A stretch of DNA of 15,499 nt from JAHDVS01 sp964370985 (GCA_964370985.1 CAYJLE010000050.1:1-15499); one strand, 5' to 3'; shown: positions 1-6,981, numbered from the stretch's first letter. The notes: a model not told the origin generated them from the sequence alone. Numbers and translations are program-made.

Positions 1-868
1 CCGCGTCCGCGGCCATGTCGATGTCGGCGTCCGGCAGCACGACCATGTGGTTCTTAGCCCCGCCGAGCGCCTGGACGCGCTTGCCGTGCCTGGTTCCGGC
101 CTCGTAGATCGAGCGGGCGATCGGGGTCGAGCCGACGAAGGAGACCGCCGCGACGTCCGGGTGCTCGAGCAGCCGCTCGACGGCGACCCGGTCGCCGTTG
201 ACGACGCTGAACACTCCGGCCGGGACACCGGCCTTGCGCAAGAGCTCGGCCACGAAGAGGGACGCGCTCGGATCCTTCTCCGATGGCTTCAGCACGAAGC
301 AGTTGCCGCAGGCGAGCGCCGGCGCCCACATCCACATCGGCACCATTGCCGGGAAGTTGAACGGCGTGATCCCCGCGACCACGCCGAGCGGCTGGCGGAT
401 CGAGTAGACGTCGACGCCGGTCGATACCTGCTCCGAGAAGCCGCCCTTGATCAGGGTCGGGACGCCGCAGGCGTGCTCGATCACCTCGAGGCCGCGCGCC
501 ACCTCCCCCATCGCGTCGGACAGCACCTTGCCGTGCTCCACGGTCAGGATCCGGGCGATGTCCTCGCGGTGGACGTTCACGAGCTCGCGGATCCGGAACA
601 TCAGCTCCGCGCGACGCGACAGGGACAGCGCACGCCATTCGGGGAACGCGGCCTTCGCGGCGGCGACCGCCCTGTCGACCTCTTCGACCGAGGCGAAGTC
701 GACCGCCCCCGTCTGGACTCCGGTCGCGGGGTTGTACACGGGGCCGCTCAGGCCGGACGTCCCGGCGACGGCCGCTCCCCCGATCCAGTGGCCGATCCGC
801 CTCGGCCCGCCGGCCTCGCCACCGCGCTCGCGTCCCGACGAGGGCGCGATCACGCTCTGCTCTGTCAT
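1..868 (-). CDS. mmsA: CoA-acylating methylmalonate-semialdehyde dehydrogenase, N-terminal part (runs off the left edge)
   Basis: About 289 codons are visible, starting at ATG 866-868 and open to base 1; the family is usually near 500 residues. The enzyme oxidises (methyl)malonate semialdehyde to acetyl-CoA or propionyl-CoA with NAD in valine, inositol or beta-alanine breakdown. Family hallmarks seen in order are the GEVARGLEVIEHACG block, the ITPFNFPAMVPMWMWAPALA stretch, the cofactor-binding VLKPSEKDPS segment, SFVGSTPIARSIYEAGT, and ALGGAKNHMVVLPDAD at the cut end. The catalytic cysteine motif would come next and lies outside the window. The start is supported by GAGGAGG about 6 bases upstream. 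The gene diverges from the SMP-30 operon across 114 bases, which suggests shared control. The exact substrate (malonate or methylmalonate semialdehyde) cannot be told from this part. Confidence 0.9.
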   Translation of the reverse strand, partial: MTEQSVIAPSSGRERGGEAGGPRRIGHWIGGAAVAGTSGLSGPVYNPATGVQTGAVDFASVEEVDRAVAAAKAAFPEWRALSLSRRAELMFRIRELVNVHREDIARILTVEHGKVLSDAMGEVARGLEVIEHACGVPTLIKGGFSEQVSTGVDVYSIRQPLGVVAGITPFNFPAMVPMWMWAPALACGNCFVLKPSEKDPSASLFVAELLRKAGVPAGVFSVVNGDRVAVERLLEHPDVAAVSFVGSTPIARSIYEAGTRHGKRVQALGGAKNHMVVLPDADIDMAADA

Positions 869-982
869 GCCGTCCTCCTCACTCGAGGCGTCGCTTCCTG
901 CCTCGGAGGATAGATGCGCGCGCGCCGGGGCCGCTATAAGCTCAGGCCGCGGACGACCGGACAGAAAGGAGCAAACGGACAG
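869..982. promoter_or_regulatory. Divergent promoter region between mmsA and the SMP-30 operon
   Basis: This 114-base gap carries signals for both directions. Rightward, TATAAG at 935-940 resembles a -10 box, and AAAGGAG at 965-971 precedes ATG 983. Leftward, TATCCT on the minus strand (912-907) is a -10-like box about 40 bases before the mmsA start, which has a strong GAGGAGG. I see no convincing -35 for either. CGGAC recurs at 950-954, 958-962 and 976-980, twice as CGGACAG, which may be chance or an activator site. A dyad at 883-906 is listed separately. Confidence 0.45.
883..906. promoter_or_regulatory. Dyad CGAGGC-N10-GCCTCG, possible operator
   Basis: Bases 884-889 and 900-905 are perfect inverted copies separated by 10 bases, with one further T-G wobble outside. 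The dyad sits just downstream of the leftward -10-like box, roughly at the expected mmsA transcription start, where a repressor would act. It could also be a small hairpin in the mmsA leader. In DNA this GC-rich a six-base arm can arise by chance. Confidence 0.3.
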
Positions 983-1903
983 ATGGGCGTGATCGCCAAC
1001 AACCCGAAGCTCTACGACCTGATCGATGCGAATGCCGAGGTCGAGCAGCTCGCGACGGGCTTCACCTTCACCGAGGGGCCGATCTGGCATCCCGACGGGT
1101 ACATCCTCTTCTCCGACATGCCGATGGACGTCCGGCGCAGGTGGAGCGAGGCCGACGGCGTCGTCGAGGTGATGAAACCCGCCAACAAGTGCAACGGGAT
1201 GACCCTCGACGCCGATCTGAACCTGATCGTCTGCGAGCACTGGACGAGCCAGGTCGTGCGAGCGACGCTGAACGCGGACGGGACCGAGGCGAGTCGCGAG
1301 ACGATCGCCTCCCACTACGGGGGCAAGGAACTGAACTCCCCGAACGACGTCGTCGTCAAGTCCGACGGGTCGATCTACTTCTCCGACCCCACCTACGGGC
1401 GCTGGGACGTGTTCGGCAATCCGCGCGACCAGGACCTCGACTTCCAGGGCGTCTACCGGCTCCCCGCCGGCGGCGGCGAGCTTCAGCTGCTCGCGGACGA
1501 CTTCACCCAACCGAACGGCCTCTGCTTCTCCCCCGACGAGTCGACGCTGTACGTCAACGACTCCGGCGTGCTCCACATCCGCCGCTTCTCGGTCGGCGCG
1601 GACGGCACCCTCTCCGGCGGCGAGGTGATCCTCGCGGATGTGGGCGACCCGGACGACTTCGACGCCGGCATCTGCGACGGCATGAAGTGCGACGAGCAGG
1701 GCAACATCTGGGTCACCGGGCCCGGCGGCATCTGGGTCGTCTCACCCGACGGCGAGCATCTCGGCACCGTCGAGTTCCCGGAGCACACCGGCAACCTCAA
1801 CTGGGGCGGCCCGGGCTGGGACGTTCTCTACGTCCCCGCCTCGAGCTCTCTGTACCGCGTACGGTGCAACGTGAGCGGCAACCGCGTCAGCTACATGCGC
1901 TAG
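983..1903 (+). CDS. SMP-30/gluconolactonase-family lactonase
   Basis: A 306-residue six-bladed beta-propeller enzyme, likely hydrolysing a sugar-acid lactone in the cytoplasm (no signal peptide). Expected metal ligands are present: Glu31 in FTEGPIW, Asn178 in QPNGLCFSPDE and Asp232 in ICDGMKCDEQGNIWVT, plus substrate-side Asn121 in LNSPNDVVV. I chose ATG 983 because AAAGGAG precedes it by about 11 bases and the protein then has family-normal length. The in-frame ATG at 914 would add 23 basic residues, lie upstream of the -10-like TATAAG, and have a badly spaced SD. It is the first gene of a run of five plus-strand genes; the next begins 9 bases after its stop. The true substrate is unknown: gluconolactone is only the family label. 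Confidence 0.88.
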   Translation: MGVIANNPKLYDLIDANAEVEQLATGFTFTEGPIWHPDGYILFSDMPMDVRRRWSEADGVVEVMKPANKCNGMTLDADLNLIVCEHWTSQVVRATLNADGTEASRETIASHYGGKELNSPNDVVVKSDGSIYFSDPTYGRWDVFGNPRDQDLDFQGVYRLPAGGGELQLLADDFTQPNGLCFSPDESTLYVNDSGVLHIRRFSVGADGTLSGGEVILADVGDPDDFDAGICDGMKCDEQGNIWVTGPGGIWVVSPDGEHLGTVEFPEHTGNLNWGGPGWDVLYVPASSSLYRVRCNVSGNRVSYMR

Positions 1904-1912
1904 GAGGAAGCG

Positions 1913-2557
1913 ATGGCCGTCAAGTTCGACCCGAAGCGGAGCGCCCTGATCATCCAGGACCTCCAGAACGACGTGATCATGCCCGGCGGGGCCTTCACGA
2001 AGGACAACCCGGCGCCCGCCGAGCACGCGAAGAAGCAGAACGTCGTCGCCAACGTGAAGCGGCTCGCGAGCGCCGCTCGCGCGGCCGGCGTCCCGGTCAT
2101 CCATGTCTGGTACATCGTCGAGCCGGGAGCGCCCGGCCTGAAGCTGAACGCCCCGCTCTTCCAGGCGGTCAAGGACACCGGCGGGGTCGTGCGCGGGACG
2201 AGCGGAGCGGCCCCGGTCAAGGGCCTCGAGCAGAAGAAGGGCGACCACGTCGTCGAGAAGAGCCGCATGAGCGCCTTCCACGGCACGAATCTCGACAACC
2301 TGCTGCGTGGCTTCGGCACCGAGGACCTGATCATCACGGGCGCCTGGACGAACTTCTCGATCGAGCACACGGCACGCCACGCGGCCGACGCGGGCTACCG
2401 CCCGATCGTCGTCACCGACGGCACGTCGTCGATCGACGACGAGTGGCAGAACGCGGCGCTCAACTACGCGCTCCAGATGATCGCCGACCGCGCCTCGACC
2501 GGCGAGGTCGTCGCGGTGCTCGAGCGGGCCGCGAAGAAGAAAGCCGCCGCGAAGTAG
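1913..2557 (+). CDS. Isochorismatase-fold hydrolase lacking the catalytic cysteine
   Basis: A 214-residue cytoplasmic protein of the isochorismatase/nicotinamidase fold. Asp16 (IIQDLQND) and Lys116 (VVEKSRMSAF) match two of the catalytic triad residues. The third position, normally Cys in a TxxCVxxTaR motif, reads WTNFSIEHTAR, so residue 149 is Ser (TCG at 2357-2359). Cysteine hydrolases of this fold use that Cys as nucleophile, while true isochorismatases (EntB, PhzD) do without it, so amide hydrolysis should not be assumed. GAGGAAG upstream supports ATG 1913. The gene lies 9 bases after the lactonase and 2 bases before the alcohol dehydrogenase, so it is almost certainly co-transcribed. The C-terminus is a Lys/Ala-rich tail. 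The family is clear; the reaction is unknown. Confidence 0.85.
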   Translation: MAVKFDPKRSALIIQDLQNDVIMPGGAFTKDNPAPAEHAKKQNVVANVKRLASAARAAGVPVIHVWYIVEPGAPGLKLNAPLFQAVKDTGGVVRGTSGAAPVKGLEQKKGDHVVEKSRMSAFHGTNLDNLLRGFGTEDLIITGAWTNFSIEHTARHAADAGYRPIVVTDGTSSIDDEWQNAALNYALQMIADRASTGEVVAVLERAAKKKAAAK

Positions 2558-2559
2558 CC

Positions 2560-3654
2560 GTGCGGACGCGCGCCGCGCTCTTCCGTGAGCCCGGCCGTGC
2601 GTTGGACGTCGCCGAGGTCGAGCTCGACGAGCCCGGCCCCGGCGACGTTCTCGTGCGCGTCGCCCGGGTCGGGCTCTGCGGCTCCGACCTGCACGTGCTG
2701 CGGGGCGAATGGCGGCGACCGACCCCGATGGTGCTCGGGCACGAGGGCTCGGGCATCGTCGAGGCCGTGGGCGAGCGGGTGCGCGGTCTCGTGCCCGGCG
2801 ACCACGTGGTCCTCTCGTGGGCGCCCTCCTGCGGGGAGTGCGGCCCCTGCCGGCGTGGCCGTCCGGTCGCGTGCGTGCCGCTGCGGGCGGGAATCGCGGC
2901 CGGCACGCTTCCCGACGGAACCACCCGCATGCGCCTCGGTGACGAGACGGTGTACCGCATGACGGCGATCGGCGCTCTTGCCGAGCGGATCGTGGTGCCC
3001 GCGAAGGCGGCGCTGCCGCTCCCCGCCGACCTGCCGCTCGAGCACGCGGCGCTGATCGGCTGTGCCGCCCTGACCGGCGTGGGCGCCGTGCTCAACCGGG
3101 CCCGCGTCGAGTCGGGCGCGAGCGTGCTCGTCGTCGGCGCGGGCGGGGTCGGCCAGTTCTGCGTGCAGGGCGCGCGCGTCGCCGGGGCAGCCACGATCGT
3201 CGCCGTGGACCCGCTCGAGAGCCGCCGCGGGCAGTCGATTCGCGTCGGCGCGACCGCCGCGGTCGCTCCGGAGGACGTCGCGGCCGCGCTCGAGCGCATC
3301 GCCCCGGACGGGGTCGACTACGCGTTCGACGCCGTGGGCGGGAGCGCCACGTTCGACCTGGCCCTGCGCTCGACCCGTGGCGGCGGCACGGTCGTCGTCG
3401 TGGGGATGGCGCCCGCCGGGACGACGCTCGCGCTCGACCCGTTCCAGCTCACGAACGAGGAGAAGTGGGTGACGGGGTCGCTCTACGGCTCGGAGGACCC
3501 GGCGCTCGCGTTGCCGGCCCTGCTCGAGCACGTCCGCGCCGGGCGCATCGACCTCGAGCACATGCTGGGTCCTGTGTACTCGCTCGATGCGGTCAACGAC
3601 GCGATCGAGGCGATGATCGGCGGCGCCGCGGGGCGCGTGCTCGTCCGCCCCTAG
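2560..3654 (+). CDS. Zinc-dependent alcohol dehydrogenase (MDR superfamily)
   Basis: A 364-residue medium-chain dehydrogenase that interconverts an alcohol and an aldehyde or ketone. Catalytic-zinc residues are Cys40 (GLCGSD), His61-Glu62 (LGHEG) and probably Cys168 (LIGCAALTG). The structural-zinc loop has four cysteines (91, 94, 97, 105). The nucleotide fold has GAGGVG at 193-198 followed by an acidic residue in VAVDP, favouring NAD over NADP. The LIGCAALTG block resembles class I/III alcohol dehydrogenases. The start is GTG 2560, only two bases after the previous stop and without a good SD, so translational coupling is likely. An open frame continues upstream to 1141, but that part is an out-of-frame shadow of the two preceding genes. 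The substrate is unknown; a sugar- or polyol-derived alcohol would suit the neighbours. Confidence 0.88.
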   Translation: MRTRAALFREPGRALDVAEVELDEPGPGDVLVRVARVGLCGSDLHVLRGEWRRPTPMVLGHEGSGIVEAVGERVRGLVPGDHVVLSWAPSCGECGPCRRGRPVACVPLRAGIAAGTLPDGTTRMRLGDETVYRMTAIGALAERIVVPAKAALPLPADLPLEHAALIGCAALTGVGAVLNRARVESGASVLVVGAGGVGQFCVQGARVAGAATIVAVDPLESRRGQSIRVGATAAVAPEDVAAALERIAPDGVDYAFDAVGGSATFDLALRSTRGGGTVVVVGMAPAGTTLALDPFQLTNEEKWVTGSLYGSEDPALALPALLEHVRAGRIDLEHMLGPVYSLDAVNDAIEAMIGGAAGRVLVRP

Positions 3655-3728
3655 CCGCTCGCCGCCTTCGCCGCGTCGTTAACCTCACGGGCGACGCATC
3701 GATCGACACGGGAAGGGGACGGCACGCT

Positions 3729-4406
3729 GTGGCCAGGAAGCGCAAGACGATCTTCGACGCGATCGCCTCGGGGGACCCGGCGCGGGTCAAACGGCACCTG
3801 ACCCGGGACCCCGGGGCGCTCGAGGAGCGCGACGGCGAGGGCAGAGCGCCGCTCATGCGCGCTCTCTACGAGGGCCACGACGACGTCGCGGCCGCGCTGA
3901 TCGACCGGGGAGCCCCGATCGGGGTGCACGAGGCGGCCGCGCTCGGCGACGTCGACGCGCTGCGTGGCGCGATCGGCCGCAGCCGCAAGCGCGCGAACGA
4001 GCTCTCCGCGGACGGCTTCACGCCCCTGCATCTCGCTGCGTTCTTCGGCCGGACGGAGGCATCGCGCCTCCTGATCGAGAAGGGAGCCGACGTGGACGCT
4101 CGTGCGACCAACCGCCGCCTCCCGTCCGTAACGCCGCTCCACAGCGCCGCGGCGGCGCGCCAGACCGCGATCGCGACGCTCCTGCTCGAGTCGGGCGCCG
4201 ACCCGAACGCAACCCAGAACGGCGGGTGGACGGCGCTCCACTCCGCCGCCGCCAACGGCAACGCCGAGCTCGTCGGGATCCTGCTCGAGCGCGGCGCCGA
4301 GGCGATGCGGATGGCCGACGATCGCACCCGGGCGATCGACTTCGCGATCGAGAAGCGCCACCACGACGTCGTCGAGCTGCTGCGTCCCTACCTGCCCGCG
4401 CGGTGA
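3729..4406 (+). CDS. Ankyrin-repeat protein
   Basis: A 225-residue protein made almost wholly of about five to six ankyrin repeats. The clearest copies have GFTPLHLAAFFGRTEASRL, VTPLHSAAAARQ and WTALHSAAANGNAELVG, with LLIEKGADV/LLLESGADP turns; the first repeats are degenerate. It has no signal peptide or membrane segment, so it is probably a cytoplasmic protein-binding scaffold. GTG 3729 follows GGAAGGGG at 3711-3718. The stop TGA overlaps the GTG of the next gene (GTGA, 4403-4406), tying its translation to the hydroxyacid dehydrogenase. A 74-base gap before it contains TAACCT (3680-3685), a possible internal promoter box. Ankyrin proteins are unusual inside metabolic operons; binding to a neighbouring enzyme is inference only. 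Confidence 0.85.
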   Translation: MARKRKTIFDAIASGDPARVKRHLTRDPGALEERDGEGRAPLMRALYEGHDDVAAALIDRGAPIGVHEAAALGDVDALRGAIGRSRKRANELSADGFTPLHLAAFFGRTEASRLLIEKGADVDARATNRRLPSVTPLHSAAAARQTAIATLLLESGADPNATQNGGWTALHSAAANGNAELVGILLERGAEAMRMADDRTRAIDFAIEKRHHDVVELLRPYLPAR

Positions 4407-5398
4407 GCGACAAGGTCGTCCTCGTCACCGACTACACGTGGCCCTCGACCGATCCCGAGGCCGAGGTGCTCGCCGCTGCCGGGGCACGGCTGCTCGTCGC
4501 GCAGACGGGATCGGAGGAGGAGCTGCTCGCGCTCGTGCCGCAGGCGGACGCGATCCTTACCTGCTTCAAGCGGGTCTCCGCCGATGTCGTGCGGGCCGGG
4601 GAGCGGCTCCAGGTGATCGGGCGGTACGGGATCGGCGTCGACAACATCGCCGTCGACGAGGCGACCCGGCTCGGGATCCCCGTCACGAACGTGCCCGCCT
4701 ACTGCGTGGACGAGGTCGCCGAGCACGCGCTCGCGTTACTGCTCGCGCTGGAGCGGTCGATCTGCCGCTACGACGCGGGCGTGCGCCGGGGCGACTGGAC
4801 CCTGACGCAGGGGCTGCCGCTGCGCCGCGTCGCCGGCAAGACGCTCGGGATCGTCGGCTTCGGAGCGATCGGGCAGCGTCTCGCCCGCAAGGCGCGCGGG
4901 CTCGACCTCGCGATCGTCGTCCACGACCCGACCGCGACGCCGGAGGAACTGGCGGCGCACGCCGTCGAGGCGGTCGGGTTCGACGAGCTGGCCGCCCGCG
5001 CCGACTACGTGTCACTGCACGTGCCGCTCACGCCGGCCACACGGGGGCTCGTCGATCGCGCGTTCCTGCGTGGCATGAAGCCGACCGCCTACCTCGTGAA
5101 CGTCTCTCGCGGCGGCGTCGTCGACCACGACGCGCTGCTCGAGGCGCTCCGGGGGCGCTGGATCGCGGGGGCGGGCATCGACGTGTTCGAGCCCGAACAC
5201 CTCCCGAACGGCCACCCGCTGCTCGACCAGGAGAGCCTCGTCGCGACGCCGCACGTCGCGTTCTTCTCCGAGGAGTCGGTGCTCGAGCTCGAGCTGGGCG
5301 CAGCCCGGAACGTGGCGGCCGTGATCACGGGCCGTCGTCCAGCCCACGTGGTCAACCCGGAGGTGCTGGAGCTGCCCCGCTGGCAGCACCTGGTGTGA
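4403..5398 (+). CDS. D-isomer-specific 2-hydroxyacid dehydrogenase, CtBP-like
   Basis: A 331-residue NAD-dependent enzyme that reduces a 2-keto acid or oxidises a D-2-hydroxyacid. The Rossmann motif GFGAIG lies near residues 152-157. The catalytic triad is complete: Arg236 (NVSRGGVVD), Glu265 (DVFEPEHLP) and His284 (ATPHVAFFSEES). The HVAFFSEES ending and the RYGIGVDNIAVDEATRLGI segment are typical of the C-terminal-binding-protein-like branch rather than of phosphoglycerate dehydrogenase SerA, and no ACT domain follows. The GTG start overlaps the ankyrin stop by four bases. It is the last gene of the plus-strand run; the convergent propeller gene ends 7 bases beyond. Likely role: the ketoacid step of the same catabolic route, with unknown substrate. 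Confidence 0.88.
   Translation: MSDKVVLVTDYTWPSTDPEAEVLAAAGARLLVAQTGSEEELLALVPQADAILTCFKRVSADVVRAGERLQVIGRYGIGVDNIAVDEATRLGIPVTNVPAYCVDEVAEHALALLLALERSICRYDAGVRRGDWTLTQGLPLRRVAGKTLGIVGFGAIGQRLARKARGLDLAIVVHDPTATPEELAAHAVEAVGFDELAARADYVSLHVPLTPATRGLVDRAFLRGMKPTAYLVNVSRGGVVDHDALLEALRGRWIAGAGIDVFEPEHLPNGHPLLDQESLVATPHVAFFSEESVLELELGAARNVAAVITGRRPAHVVNPEVLELPRWQHLV
5362..5390. terminator. Hairpin at a convergent gene end, possible bidirectional terminator
   Basis: GGTGCTG (5362-5368) pairs perfectly with CAGCACC (5384-5390), with a further AGC/GCT pairing inside. A competing 6-bp stem, GCTGCC/GGCAGC (5371-5376 with 5382-5387), uses some of the same bases. It lies in the last codons of the dehydrogenase and just past the end of the convergent propeller gene. 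There is no T tract on either side, so factor-independent termination is doubtful. Confidence 0.3.
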
Positions 5399-5405
5399 CC
5401 TCGCG

Positions 5406-6467
5406 CTAGGGCACGTGCCGGGTCAGCGTCCCGCTCTCGTAGTTCGCGACCCAGAGCGTCCCGGCTCCGAACGCCATCCCGAGCGGGCCCTTGCCGAGCT
5501 CGACCGGCTCGCCCACGACCTCCTCGGTGCGCGGGTCGACCTCGACCGCGGTCCCCAACGAGTCCGGGCCGGACATCACGAGCGCCCACACCGTGTCCTC
5601 CCCGACGGCGACAAGGGTGCGCCCCGTCTCCGCGACCTCGATGGGTGGGTCGAGCAGGGCGTTCGTGCCGGGCTCGATCCGGCGGATCGTCCCGGTCTCG
5701 GCGGTCACCCACACGGCGCCGGCCCCGGCCGCCACGTACTCAGGCACGTCGGGGACGGGGATCACGGCCACCGCCTCGTTGGTTCGCGGGTCGACTCTCG
5801 TGACCGCGCCGTTGACGCCGCTCGGCGGGTTGCCGCTCGCGACCCAGACCGCGCGGAACCCGACCGCGAGCCCCTGCGGGTAGCCGCCCACCTCGATCAC
5901 CGCGACGACCGTCCCGGTGGCCGGGTCGATCCGGGTCACGGTGCCGGCGTTCGGCGCCGTCACCCAGACGGAGCCGGCGCCGAAGGCCACGCACGCGGCC
6001 TCGTCGAGGTCGATCGTCCGCGAGAAGCGGTTCGTCTTCGGGTTGATGCGAACGAGGTTCCCGGACACGGTCGTGACCCAGACCGCGTCCTTCGACGCGG
6101 CGACGCCGCAGGGGCGCTCGCTCCCGAGCTCGTCGCCGGCCCCGATCTTCGCGACGATCGCCCCGGTCACCGGGTCGATGCGGATCAGCCGCCGGCCGTC
6201 GCGCGCGACCCAGACGCCGCCGGCGCCGACGGCGACGGCGTTCGGGAAGCCCCCGACCGTGATCACCTCGATCTCCTCGACCGGCGGCAGGTCAGTGGGG
6301 ACCAGCTCGCCCGTATCGGTCTCGACGAGCTCGCTCGTCGCCGGCGCGACGGGGGCGCTCGCCCCCCCGTCGTCGTCGGTCAGCCAGAGCACGACACCCG
6401 CCAGGACGCCGAGCCCGATCACCATCCCTACGAGCGCCGCGAGCGTCGCCTTCGTCTGCCGGCTCAT
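5406..6467 (-). CDS. Membrane-anchored YVTN/NHL-type beta-propeller protein
   Basis: A 353-residue protein with an uncleaved N-terminal anchor (about residues 8-30) followed by an acidic, Pro/Ala/Thr-rich linker and about seven propeller blades. Each blade repeats a pattern like GAGxVWVTxxxxGTVxRIDPxTxxVVxxI: GAGGVWVARDG, KDAVWVTTVSG, GAGSVWVTAPNAG, FRAVWVASGN, GAGAVWVTAETG, EDTVWALV, GAGTLWVANYESG. The propeller is predicted to lie outside the membrane; its role is unknown, perhaps binding or surface structure. There is no SD before ATG 6467, but TATGGT lies six bases upstream, so the mRNA may be leaderless. It converges on the hydroxyacid dehydrogenase with a 7-base gap. Confidence 0.75.
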   Translation of the reverse strand: MSRQTKATLAALVGMVIGLGVLAGVVLWLTDDDGGASAPVAPATSELVETDTGELVPTDLPPVEEIEVITVGGFPNAVAVGAGGVWVARDGRRLIRIDPVTGAIVAKIGAGDELGSERPCGVAASKDAVWVTTVSGNLVRINPKTNRFSRTIDLDEAACVAFGAGSVWVTAPNAGTVTRIDPATGTVVAVIEVGGYPQGLAVGFRAVWVASGNPPSGVNGAVTRVDPRTNEAVAVIPVPDVPEYVAAGAGAVWVTAETGTIRRIEPGTNALLDPPIEVAETGRTLVAVGEDTVWALVMSGPDSLGTAVEVDPRTEEVVGEPVELGKGPLGMAFGAGTLWVANYESGTLTRHVP

Positions 6468-6473
6468 CGGCTA

Positions 6474-6479
6474 ACCATA
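6474..6479 (-). promoter_or_regulatory. -10-like box TATGGT for a leaderless start
   Basis: On the minus strand TATGGT is followed by six bases and then the ATG of the propeller gene. With the normal -10 to start-site distance, transcription would begin at or next to the ATG. No SD exists in the gap. I do not see a clear -35. It lies in the 51-base gap below the small membrane-protein frame. Confidence 0.35.
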
Positions 6480-6518
6480 AACCCCGGGCAGGCCGCACCC
6501 CACGCGGGCGGCTGCGGC

Positions 6519-6659
6519 CTAGCGGGGCTTGCCCGGCTGGGGCCTGCGCAGGCGCGCGCGGCGCCGGCGCAGGCGCCTGATCTCCAGCTCGGTGAGGGCG
6601 ATCGCCGCCACGAACAACCCCGACAGGGCGCCAGCCGCGATCTGCGCGCTCGCCTCCAC
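6519..6659 (-). CDS. Possible small single-pass membrane protein (46 residues)
   Basis: GTG 6657-6659 opens a 46-codon frame ending TAG at 6519-6521. The product has a hydrophobic stretch QIAAGALSGLFVAAIAL at about residues 6-22, an acidic turn (TELEI), then a strongly basic tail rich in Arg. This is a sensible inside-positive, single-pass membrane protein. GGGAG lies a few bases before the GTG, and no other start exists upstream in frame before a stop. It fills the gap between the propeller gene and the leftward cold-shock gene and reads in the same direction as both. No family is recognised, and a frame this short could be chance in GC-rich DNA. Confidence 0.4.
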   Translation of the reverse strand: MEASAQIAAGALSGLFVAAIALTELEIRRLRRRRARLRRPQPGKPR

Positions 6660-6723
6660 GCTCCCAGCCTTGCCGACGGACCTGAGGCGGTCGTGAGGCT
6701 TTCGTGAGGATTCGGTGAAGGCG

Positions 6724-6936
6724 TCAGCCGGCGATGCCCCGGGTTGCTTCGGGCCCGCGGTCGCCGTCGCGGCTCTCGAACTCGACCCTCGCGCCCGCCG
6801 CGACGATCCTGAACCCGTCCGCGACCGGCCCGGCGATCGCGGTGTGGCGCACGAACACGTCCTTGCTGCCGTCGTCGGGCTCGATGTAGCCGAACCCTCT
6901 CGACGTGTCGAACCACTTCACCGTTCCGATCGCCAT
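6724..6936 (-). CDS. Cold-shock domain protein, divergent form
   Basis: A 70-residue single cold-shock domain, an RNA/ssDNA-binding beta-barrel acting in the cytoplasm. The start MAIGTVKWFD, the RNP1-like RGFGYI and the RNP2-like DVFVRH are all in place, followed by the RVEFE strand. Compared with the rightward copy it has WFD for WFN, Arg for Lys in RNP1, and FVRH where the usual FVHH/FVHF has a nucleic-acid-contacting His. The C-terminus (RGIAG) is also shortened. GAGGAGG lies just upstream of ATG 6936. It is transcribed away from the second cold-shock gene across a 192-base shared region. Nucleic-acid binding is likely but specificity may differ. Confidence 0.88.
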   Translation of the reverse strand: MAIGTVKWFDTSRGFGYIEPDDGSKDVFVRHTAIAGPVADGFRIVAAGARVEFESRDGDRGPEATRGIAG

Positions 6937-6959
6937 TGCCGCACCTCCTCGAGGACGCA

Positions 6960-6981
6960 GCGGGCAGGTCTTGCCTGCCGC
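6960..6981 (-). promoter_or_regulatory. Leader hairpin of the leftward cold-shock gene
   Basis: GCAGG (6964-6968) pairs with CCTGC (6974-6978) around a five-base loop, and the stem continues by three pairs past one bulged base (6962). It lies in the predicted 5' leader, about 24 bases before ATG 6936. Leaders of cold-shock genes are often structured, but this hairpin does not touch the SD, so any regulatory role is open. Confidence 0.35.

Noticed and set aside
914..982. Upstream start ATG 914 for the SMP-30 protein
   Set aside because: It would add 23 basic residues unlike the family, lies upstream of the -10-like TATAAG, and GGAGGA is only three bases away; ATG 983 has a better-placed AAAGGAG.
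1141..2559. Long open frame upstream of and in frame with the alcohol dehydrogenase, suggesting an 837-residue protein
   Set aside because: This part is an Arg-rich out-of-frame reading of the lactonase and isochorismatase-like genes; the dehydrogenase domain begins exactly at GTG 2560.
3465..3728. N-terminal extension of the ankyrin protein to 3465
   Set aside because: The added part is an out-of-frame reading of the alcohol dehydrogenase 3' end; GTG 3729 has a good SD and begins the repeat region.
5415..6707. Plus-strand 430-codon open frame
   Set aside because: It is antisense to the propeller gene, whose blade repeats are unmistakable; the plus-strand product is a compositional artefact.
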